Shown in pieces: positions 5,714 to 11,102 of a DNA stretch of 11,102 nt (its first letter is position 1; every line of letters starts with the position of its first letter). The notes beneath the pieces were generated by a model. It made no database searches. It was not told the DNA's origin and saw only the letters and a list, made by a program, of their open reading frames with translations. A program made the translations under genes and the position numbers. The DNA is from an uncultured Mycoplasmatota bacterium (GTDB taxonomy: Bacteria; Bacillota_I; Bacilli_A; RF39; UBA660): NCBI GenBank assembly GCA_900546745.1, contig URDT01000039.1, positions 1 to 11,102 of the forward strand, given 5' to 3'.

Positions 5714-6547
5714 ATGACAAAAATACTAGTAATGCCATCTGATAATAATATAGAAAAGTTAAAAGAAACAGATGGCTATTTATTAAGCCTTCAAGGTTGG
5801 TCGGTAAATAGTCCTTATAAGGTAACATTAGAGGAAATCAAAAATATAAAAAATGAAATGAAGTCTAAAGAAATATTTGTTTCATTGAACAAAAATATTT
5901 ATAGTTCTGAAATAGAGTCATTAAAGAACATATTAAAAGAAATTGAGACTTTAGAATTAGCTGGGATTTTTTATGCAGATACTTGTTTTATTCAATTAAA
6001 AAAAGAGCTTCATTTAAAGACCCCTTTAATATGGGCACAAGAACATTTAACAACAAATTATGAAACCATTAATTTTTGGAATCAGTATGGAGTAAGTGGA
6101 GCTTATTTATCTCCTGAAATTACTTTAAAAGAAATTGAAGAAATTAAAAATCATACCTCTAGTACTTTGGTTGTACCTATTTTTGGATATTTGCCAATGT
6201 TTTCCTCTAAAAGACATGAAATAAAAAATTATTTTAACCACTTTCAAATTCATGATTCTTCTTCCATTTATTATATTGAAAAAGAAAATAAAAGCTATCC
6301 AATCATAGATGAAGAGGATGGAACTACTGCTTATACAGCTTTTATTTTAAATGGATTTGAAGAATATCTAAAACTAAATGTGGATTATGTAACATTAAAT
6401 AGCTTTGATATTGATTCTGAAGTATTCTTAAAAATATTAAATATTTATAAAAATAAGAATATAGAAGAAGCTAAAAAAATAGAACAATGGATTTCTAATT
6501 TAGATAAAGGCTTTTTATATAAAGAAACAATTTATAAAATAAAGTAG
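5714..6547 (+). CDS. U32-family-like protein, TrhP1/YrrN-like
   Basis: This 277-residue protein is a small U32-like family member. It is named from its place: it precedes a long U32 protein and greA, as in the B. subtilis yrrN-yrrO-udk-greA order, where YrrN/TrhP1 and YrrO/TrhP2 are required for 5-hydroxyuridine at tRNA wobble position 34. The segment IFGYLPMFSSKRHEIKNYF (156-174) resembles the conserved loop of the short partner. It has just one cysteine, Cys91, so it cannot hold a standard four-Cys iron-sulfur cluster. The B. subtilis protein is about 309 residues, so this one is shorter and diverged. It begins with its own promoter after the alaS terminator, and ends nine bases before the next ATG, which suggests co-expression. 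The assignment is moderately sure. Confidence 0.65.
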   Translation: MTKILVMPSDNNIEKLKETDGYLLSLQGWSVNSPYKVTLEEIKNIKNEMKSKEIFVSLNKNIYSSEIESLKNILKEIETLELAGIFYADTCFIQLKKELHLKTPLIWAQEHLTTNYETINFWNQYGVSGAYLSPEITLKEIEEIKNHTSSTLVVPIFGYLPMFSSKRHEIKNYFNHFQIHDSSSIYYIEKENKSYPIIDEEDGTTAYTAFILNGFEEYLKLNVDYVTLNSFDIDSEVFLKILNIYKNKNIEEAKKIEQWISNLDKGFLYKETIYKIK

Positions 6548-6556
6548 GGTGATAGT

Positions 6557-7753
6557 ATGAAAAAACCAGAGTTACTAGCTCCAGCTGGTGATTTAGAAAG
6601 ATTAAAGTATGCTCTTCATTATGGAGCAGATGCTGTTTATATTGGCGGACCTAATCTAGGTCTTAGAGCTAATGCAATTAATTTTACCTTTGAAGAAATT
6701 AAACAAGGTACAGAATATGCTCATCAAAGAAATAAAAAAGTCTATGTAACTGTGAATATTGTTTTACATAATAAAGAAATTCCTGAAGTGTTAGAATATT
6801 TAAAACAATTAGAAAAATGTAATATAGATGCAATTATAGTGAGTGATTTAACTATTATTGAACTAGCTTTAAAACATACAAATTTAGAAGTTCATCTTTC
6901 TACTCAAGCATCCACTATGAATTATGAAACCTGTAAATTCTATAAAGAATTAGGTGTCACTAGAATTGTTTTAGCGCGTGAAATGTCAAAACAAGAAATC
7001 CAAGAAATTAAAAGACATGTTGATATTGAACTAGAATGTTTTATTCATGGTGCAATGTGTGCTGGAATTAGTGGAAGATGTGCAATGTCCAATGTCTTGA
7101 CAGCAAGAGATGCCAATAGAGGGGGATGCAGTCAGATTTGTCGTTGGGACTTTGATTTAAAAAATAAAAATCAAGAATATTTAGAAGGTGATAAACCTTT
7201 TACTTTTTGTGCCAAAGATTTATCTTTATTAAAATATTTACCTGATATGGTGAATCTTAATGTAGATTCCTTTAAAATAGAAGGAAGAATGCGTTCTATT
7301 TATTACATAGCTACTATTGTATGGGTATATAGACACGCTATTGATGAATATTTCAAAAATCCGAAAACCTATAGTTATAATAAAACTTATGAATATATTT
7401 TAAGAAATTGTGCTAATCGTGATTCCGTTGTTCAGTTTTTTAATGGTGTAAATGATGAAAGTTGTGGTTATTATAATGGTAGAACGGAAATTTCTAATCA
7501 AGATTTTTTAGGAATTGTTCTAGATTATGAGAAAGAACATAAACTTGCTTTAGTAGAGATGAGAAACTACTTTAAAATTGGTGATCAAGCAGAAGTATTT
7601 GGACCGAATACAGAACCATATCTATTTAAAATTGAACAAATATATGATGAAAATGAGGACTCTATAGAAGTTGTACGTCACCCAAAACAAATCGTCAAAA
7701 TATTTCTTCCAATAAAAGTAAATCCTTATGATTTGATTCGCTTAAAAAGTTGA
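6557..7753 (+). CDS. U32-family tRNA hydroxylation protein, TrhP2/YrrO-like
   Basis: This 398-residue U32 protein opens with ELLAPAGDLERLKYALHYGA, the typical N-terminus. The family signature lies at 160-179: Glu160-Cys161-Phe-Ile-His-Gly-Ala-Met-Cys168, then Gly173-Arg-Cys175-Ala-Met-Ser. With Cys191 and Cys195 in GGCSQIC, Cys168 and Cys175 make a likely 4Fe-4S ligand set. SFKIEGRMRS (238-247) is another family hallmark, and a C-terminal small domain follows. In B. subtilis, TrhP2 acts with TrhP1 in the prephenate-dependent pathway to ho5U34 in tRNA. The same neighbour order to greA supports this role over protease or ubiquinone-type relatives such as UbiU/UbiV. Ribosome site AGGGTGA lies four bases before the ATG. 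Its stop codon sits inside the -35 of the greA promoter. Confidence 0.85.
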   Translation: MKKPELLAPAGDLERLKYALHYGADAVYIGGPNLGLRANAINFTFEEIKQGTEYAHQRNKKVYVTVNIVLHNKEIPEVLEYLKQLEKCNIDAIIVSDLTIIELALKHTNLEVHLSTQASTMNYETCKFYKELGVTRIVLAREMSKQEIQEIKRHVDIELECFIHGAMCAGISGRCAMSNVLTARDANRGGCSQICRWDFDLKNKNQEYLEGDKPFTFCAKDLSLLKYLPDMVNLNVDSFKIEGRMRSIYYIATIVWVYRHAIDEYFKNPKTYSYNKTYEYILRNCANRDSVVQFFNGVNDESCGYYNGRTEISNQDFLGIVLDYEKEHKLALVEMRNYFKIGDQAEVFGPNTEPYLFKIEQIYDENEDSIEVVRHPKQIVKIFLPIKVNPYDLIRLKS

Positions 7754-7778
7754 CAAAAATAGGAACATGTAGTATTAT
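7750..7778 (+). promoter_or_regulatory. greA promoter
   Basis: A perfect -35 TTGACA (7750-7755) and TATTAT (7773-7778) are 17 bases apart. The stop codon of the preceding gene (TGA, 7751-7753) is part of the -35. It lacks the TG extended -10 seen at the other promoters here. It gives greA and the trigger factor gene transcription independent of the U32 pair. Confidence 0.85.
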
Positions 7779-7820
7779 CTTGTAAGTAAAAAATTTTAGA
7801 AGAAAATAGAGGTGGCAATG

Positions 7821-8285
7821 ATGTCAAATAAATATTATTTAACTCAAGAAGGATTAGAAGAGTTAAAGAAAGAATTAACGTATTTAAAAACAGAAAAAAG
7901 ACCAGCAGTAATTAATGCTTTAAAGGAAGCTAGAGCTCTAGGAGATTTAAGCGAGAATGCTGAATATGATGCAGCTCGTGCTGAACAAGGTGAAGTAGAA
8001 GGTAGAATTGCTCAACTAGAAGTAATGATTGATAAGGCAGAAATTATTGAACAAAAATCAACAGATAAAGTATCGATTGGATCTAGTGTTAAACTTGAAT
8101 TCTTAGACGATCATGAAGTTGAAACTTATACAATTGTTGGAACTAGTGAGGTAGATCCATTTGCAAATAAAATTTCAAATGAATCACCAATTGCTAAAGC
8201 AATCTTAAATTCTAAAGTTGGAGATGTAGCTACAGTAGTTTGTGACGCTGGAAATTATCAAGTAAAAGTATTAGAAATTGCTTAA
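7821..8285 (+). CDS. greA: Transcription elongation factor GreA
   Basis: GreA enters the RNA polymerase secondary channel and stimulates transcript cleavage, rescuing backtracked complexes. The 154-residue protein has the N-terminal coiled coil with the conserved tip ALGDLSENAEYDAA (39-52); Asp42 and Glu45 are the acidic tip residues. The C-terminal FKBP-like globular domain has the SPIAKAIL-NSKVGD segment (122-135). ATG 7821 is chosen because GAGGTGG (7809-7815) leaves five bases, while ATG 7818 leaves two and GTG 7812 overlaps the ribosome site. The gene is transcribed from its own promoter and is followed after 15 bases by the trigger factor gene, which lacks a promoter of its own, so the two form an operon. 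Confidence 0.96.
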   Translation: MSNKYYLTQEGLEELKKELTYLKTEKRPAVINALKEARALGDLSENAEYDAARAEQGEVEGRIAQLEVMIDKAEIIEQKSTDKVSIGSSVKLEFLDDHEVETYTIVGTSEVDPFANKISNESPIAKAILNSKVGDVATVVCDAGNYQVKVLEIA

Positions 8286-8300
8286 TAGAAGGAGAAAAGT

Positions 8301-9557
8301 ATGGAAAAAAATAATGAAAAAGAAATTACAATAACAATTGAAGGAAAAGAATGGAAAGATGCGATTGATAAAGCATTTGAAGAAGCAAATAAAAAAGTAA
8401 AAATTGATGGATTCCGTCCTGGAAAAGCTCCCAAAGATGTTTTTTATAAAAAATATGGAAAAGAATCTTTATTTTTAGACGCGGCTGACATTGTATTAAA
8501 TGATGCTTACAAAAAAATGATTGATGAAAACAAAGATTTAAAAATTGTAGCACAACCACAAGTCGCACTTCGTTCTATCAGTGAAGAAAAAGTAGAATTT
8601 AATTTCACTTTAACTACTTACCCTGAAGTAAAACTCGGAAAATATAAAAAATTAGGTGTAGAAAAAGAATCTGTTGAAGTAACAGAAGAAGAAATTAAAA
8701 ATGCCATTGATGAAATGCGTAATCGTTATGCTGAAAACATTACAAAAGATGGAGCAATTGAAGAAGGAAATATCGCAATTATCGATTTTGATGGATATAA
8801 AGATGGTGTTGCATTTGAAGGTGGAAAAGCTGAAAACTATTCTTTAGAAGTAGGAAGCCATACATTCATTCCTGGATTTGAAGAACAATTAGTTGGACTT
8901 AAAGCAGGAGATGAAAAAGATATTGAAGTAACTTTCCCAGAAGATTATCATGCAGAAGACTTAAAAGGTCAAAAAGCAATCTTTAAAATTAAAGTAAATG
9001 AAGTAAAAGAAGTAAAAATTCCAGAATTAGATAAAGATTTCTTTGAAGATTTAGGAATGGAAGGAATTGATTCTGAAGAATCTTTAAGAAAACAAGTTAC
9101 AGAAAATATTGAAGCTCATAAAGAACATCATGCTGAAGATCATTTCATTGATTCATTATTAGAAAAAGCAATGGAAGGTATGACTGTAGATGTACCAGAA
9201 GCTATGGTAACAGAAGAAGTAGATAGAATGTTACGCCAATATGAAGAAAATTTAAAAATGCAAGGAATCACTTTAGAACAATTCTACCAATTTACAAATT
9301 CTGATGAAGCTGCTTTAAAAGATCAAATGAAAGAAGAAGCATTAAAAAGAGTAAAAGAACGTTTACTTTTAGAAGCTATTAAAGAACAAGAAAAAATTGA
9401 AGCAACAGAAGAAGAAGTAGAAAAAGAAGCAGATTCTTTAGCAGCAAAATACAACATGAAAAAAGATGAATTTTTAAAATTATTCGGTGGTTTAGAAATA
9501 GTTAAATATGATTTAGAAATGCGTAAAACAATCGAATTCTTAAAAGACAATAATTAA
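8301..9557 (+). CDS. tig: Trigger factor, ribosome-associated chaperone and prolyl isomerase
   Basis: Trigger factor binds the ribosome exit tunnel and shields new chains. The 418-residue protein has all three domains in order. The ribosome-binding N-domain carries GFRPGKAP (37-44), the L23-binding signature. An FKBP-type prolyl isomerase domain covers roughly 150-240 (for example NYSLEVGSHTFIPGFEEQLV, 180-199). A helical C-terminal chaperone domain, rich in Glu and Lys, covers about 245-418. The start is supported by AGGAG six to seven bases ahead. The N-terminus, before GFRPGKAP, is a few residues shorter than in typical members. It is co-transcribed with greA and closed by an intrinsic terminator whose loop holds the stop codon. 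Confidence 0.96.
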   Translation: MEKNNEKEITITIEGKEWKDAIDKAFEEANKKVKIDGFRPGKAPKDVFYKKYGKESLFLDAADIVLNDAYKKMIDENKDLKIVAQPQVALRSISEEKVEFNFTLTTYPEVKLGKYKKLGVEKESVEVTEEEIKNAIDEMRNRYAENITKDGAIEEGNIAIIDFDGYKDGVAFEGGKAENYSLEVGSHTFIPGFEEQLVGLKAGDEKDIEVTFPEDYHAEDLKGQKAIFKIKVNEVKEVKIPELDKDFFEDLGMEGIDSEESLRKQVTENIEAHKEHHAEDHFIDSLLEKAMEGMTVDVPEAMVTEEVDRMLRQYEENLKMQGITLEQFYQFTNSDEAALKDQMKEEALKRVKERLLLEAIKEQEKIEATEEEVEKEADSLAAKYNMKKDEFLKLFGGLEIVKYDLEMRKTIEFLKDNN

Positions 9558-9569
9558 TTGTCTTTTTTT
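9542..9569 (+). terminator. Intrinsic terminator after tig
   Basis: AAAAGACAAT (9542-9551) pairs with ATTGTCTTTT (9557-9566) around a five-base loop, with T to 9569. The tig stop TAA ends at the loop. The -35 of the next promoter begins in the T-run. Confidence 0.85.
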
Positions 9570-9596
9570 GAATTCTTATAAGAGAAGTGATATAAT
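9568..9596 (+). promoter_or_regulatory. trmB promoter
   Basis: TTGAAT (9568-9573), a 17-base spacer and TATAAT (9591-9596) form a good promoter, with an extended -10 (TGATATAAT). Transcription would start near 9603. Confidence 0.8.
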
Positions 9597-9614
9597 GAAT
9601 AAGAAATTATTCAT
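9595..9614. promoter_or_regulatory. Inverted repeat over the -10 to +10 region of trmB
   Basis: ATGAATAA (9595-9602) is followed by GAAA and then a perfect inverted copy, TTATTCAT (9607-9614). It covers the end of the -10 and the predicted transcript start at about 9603, so most of the left arm would not be in the mRNA. It could be an operator, or a hairpin if transcription starts further upstream. No known regulator is recognised. Confidence 0.45.
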
Positions 9615-9628
9615 AGAGGAGAGTTAAT

Positions 9629-10258
9629 ATGAGATTGAAAAATGTAAAAGGTGCAACTAAAATAGTAGAATCTTCTCCATACATAATACAAAACCCAATT
9701 CAATATTGTGGGCATTTTTGTGATGTATTTCAAAATCAAAATCCAATTTATATTGAAATTGGAATGGGAAAGGGTAATTTTATTATCGAAAATGCTAAGA
9801 AATATCCTAATATTAATTTTATTGGAATTGAAAAATATGATAGTGTGATGATTAGAGCCGTTCAAAAATTAGAGAATACAGAATTGAATAATTTAAAATT
9901 GATTCGAATAGATGCAAATGAGATAGAAAAAATATTTAGTCACGAGATCGATTTAATATATTTAAATTTTTCAGATCCTTGGCCTAAAACAAGACATGAA
10001 AAAAGAAGATTAATGAGTCCTAACTTTTTAAATAAATATCAAACCATTTTCCGTAATATAAATCATATTATTTTTAAGACAGACAATCGTAAATTATTTG
10101 AGTATGCCATTATGACATTCGAAGAGCAAGGATTTCATATTAATCAATTATGTTTAGATTTATATGATGAAAATGACCCATTGAACATTCCGACAGAGTA
10201 TGAGTTAAAATTTCATGATCAAGGATTTCCAATTTATAAAATAGATGTAGAAAAATAG
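9629..10258 (+). CDS. trmB: tRNA (guanine-N7)-methyltransferase TrmB
   Basis: This enzyme makes m7G46 in tRNA from S-adenosylmethionine. The 209-residue length is typical of the bacterial family. The SAM-binding motif is EIGMGKGNF (43-51), followed by GIEKY (66-70) and RIDANEIEKIF (93-103). The hallmark NFSDPWPKTRHEKRR (113-127) holds the conserved Asp-Pro-Trp-Pro and the basic tRNA-contact residues. FKTDNRKLFEYA (149-160) and TEYELKF (189-195) near the end complete the family pattern. The ATG at 9629 has AGAGGAGA six bases upstream. It has its own promoter, separate from the tig transcript. No strong terminator follows it; only a weak stem is visible just after the stop. Confidence 0.96.
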   Translation: MRLKNVKGATKIVESSPYIIQNPIQYCGHFCDVFQNQNPIYIEIGMGKGNFIIENAKKYPNINFIGIEKYDSVMIRAVQKLENTELNNLKLIRIDANEIEKIFSHEIDLIYLNFSDPWPKTRHEKRRLMSPNFLNKYQTIFRNINHIIFKTDNRKLFEYAIMTFEEQGFHINQLCLDLYDENDPLNIPTEYELKFHDQGFPIYKIDVEK

Positions 10259-10312
10259 TGGACATTTTCTATACAAATAAAATCAATAAAACTTTCTAAT
10301 TTTCAATTTATT

Positions 10313-10321
10313 TGTTATAAT
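10313..10321 (+). promoter_or_regulatory. Extended -10 promoter of the lipoprotein gene
   Basis: TGTTATAAT at 10313-10321 is an extended -10 with perfect TATAAT. The -35 position (TTTCTA, 10293-10298) is poor. The predicted start is near 10328, about 14 bases before the ATG. Confidence 0.6.
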
Positions 10322-10341
10322 TATTATAAGAGTGGTGAAGC

Positions 10342-10956
10342 ATGAAAAATAAATTAAAAATAATAAGTATTTTACTTGCTACCTTCCTATTGACAGGTTG
10401 TACAGTTGTTAGAATAGATACTAACAACATTGATACCATTGTGAATGTTGTGTTATCAAAAAATAATCGACTTTACAATAAAATTGGGAAAGGCTATAAA
10501 TACTATAAACCAAGAGGAGTTTCATCAATTGATACAAATGAATTGAATGATGTATTGTACTCTGATGGAAACTACTATTATTTATATATTGATGCGGTAA
10601 GCTATTATTATCAATCAGAGATAACCTACAAAGAAAATAAAGATGCTTACTATTCAAAAAAAATTGATGGAGATAAAAAGGGCTATATTGAAATTCAAAA
10701 ACAAGATAATAAATATCATATTGAATTTGTTTATAATTATGCTAAAATCGAAGCTTTAGTAGAAAAAGATGACATTAATAAGGTAATATTAGATGCATCT
10801 TATATTTTATCTACTGTTAAATTTAATGACAATATTATTGCTTTGATGTTAAATGATGATTATTTCACTAATAAAGAAGAACAATATGATAAATTTAAAG
10901 TAGAAGAAGAAACCGATCGCTTTTTACAATATAATGATGAAAGCGAAGGAAAATAG
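10342..10956 (+). CDS. Tyr-rich lipoprotein of unknown function
   Basis: The 204-residue protein has a type II signal peptide: basic start MKNKLK, hydrophobic core, and lipobox LTGC with lipidated Cys20. The mature part is polar, Lys/Asp/Asn-rich and unusually Tyr-rich, with runs such as NYYYLYID and SYYYQS, and has no further membrane span. I do not recognise a family. It should be anchored on the outer face of the cytoplasmic membrane. GGTGA lies just before the ATG at 10342. It ends ten bases before the next gene, which resembles the membrane-associated N-terminus of a division protein, so the two are probably co-transcribed and may work at the envelope. Confidence 0.85.
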   Translation: MKNKLKIISILLATFLLTGCTVVRIDTNNIDTIVNVVLSKNNRLYNKIGKGYKYYKPRGVSSIDTNELNDVLYSDGNYYYLYIDAVSYYYQSEITYKENKDAYYSKKIDGDKKGYIEIQKQDNKYHIEFVYNYAKIEALVEKDDINKVILDASYILSTVKFNDNIIALMLNDDYFTNKEEQYDKFKVEEETDRFLQYNDESEGK

Positions 10957-10966
10957 AGGTGATATC

Positions 10967-11102
10967 ATGGGATTATTTGATAAAGTTAAGAATTTATTTA
11001 CAGAAGAAGTAGAAGAAGAAATTAAACCAGTAAAGAAAGAAACTAGATATGTAGAACCACCTGCACCAAAAGTAGTGCCTAAGGAAGAAGTAAAACCTCC
11101 TG
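10967..11102 (+). CDS. Start of a gene with SepF-like amphipathic N-terminus (5' end only)
   Basis: Only about 45 residues are in the window. The opening MGLFDKVKNLF is a short amphipathic helix like the membrane-targeting helix of SepF, which anchors FtsZ. FtsY-type proteins can open in a similar way. A long acidic and Pro/Glu/Lys-rich linker follows (EEVEEEIK, then PPAPK and EVKPP), consistent with a disordered region before a folded domain that lies past the window. AGAGGTGA is four bases before the ATG. It probably shares the transcript with the lipoprotein gene. SepF is the first guess and is not proven. Confidence 0.45.
   Translation, partial: MGLFDKVKNLFTEEVEEEIKPVKKETRYVEPPAPKVVPKEEVKPP

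Noticed and set aside
9611..9865. Minus-strand open frame opposite the start of trmB, and similar frames inside tig, alaS, the transporter gene and the lipoprotein gene
   Set aside because: They lie wholly inside well-supported genes or their leaders, have low-complexity hydrophobic or Phe/Ser-rich products, and have no evident promoter or ribosome site.
10248..10271. Intrinsic terminator after trmB
   Set aside because: TAGAAAA and TTTTCTA can pair over a ten-base loop, but the stem is seven weak A-T-rich pairs and no T-run follows. A second repeat (10274-10281 with 10307-10314) is also weak.
1..11102. Mycoplasma-type genetic code (TGA as Trp), suggested by the low GC
   Set aside because: All Trp codons seen are TGG, no gene has an in-frame TGA, and two genes end in TGA at expected family ends.

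Overview
The window is AT-rich DNA with Gram-positive signals: strong AGGAGG-type ribosome binding sites, a LexA recognising CGAAC-N4-GTTCG-like boxes, and intrinsic terminators with U-runs. All tryptophans are TGG and TGA is used as a stop, so the standard bacterial code applies and not the Mycoplasma code. The gene content (a LexA-controlled divergent small gene, a TrhP1/TrhP2-like pair next to greA, trigger factor, trmB) points to a low-GC Bacillota/Bacilli genome, perhaps one of the reduced uncultured gut lineages near Mollicutes or Erysipelotrichales. That placement is inference.

Layout. Positions 1-629 hold the 3' end of a coiled-coil protein with a phage-tail-like C-terminus. Positions 638-739 hold a short tandem repeat and a bidirectional terminator that also ends lexA, which lies on the minus strand (741-1358). 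The lexA upstream region carries two LexA boxes. One sits on the lexA -35. The other lies inside the spacer of a strong divergent promoter that drives a 46-codon gene (1489-1629) for a one-membrane-segment or secreted peptide, placed like the SOS division inhibitors YneA and SosA. Next is a tight plus-strand cluster: an AI-2E/PF01594-family membrane protein, two P-loop kinase-like proteins, and an unusually short alanyl-tRNA synthetase (585 aa). The last three genes overlap or nearly touch and look translationally coupled.

After a terminator and a new promoter come two U32-family genes resembling B. subtilis trhP1/trhP2 (wobble-uridine hydroxylation), then greA with its own promoter, then the trigger factor gene and a terminator. 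A further promoter drives trmB (tRNA m7G46 methyltransferase). A last promoter drives a Tyr-rich lipoprotein of unknown function, followed at once by the start of a gene with an amphipathic SepF-like N-terminus that runs off the window.

The core theme is information processing and housekeeping: tRNA charging and modification, transcript cleavage and protein folding. An SOS module and a probable phage remnant lie at the left. The points most worth following are the unnamed SOS-controlled micro-protein, the minimal AlaRS lacking the usual beta-barrel and C-Ala regions, and the coupled kinase pair ahead of it. No CRISPR array, rRNA, tRNA or insertion sequence was seen.
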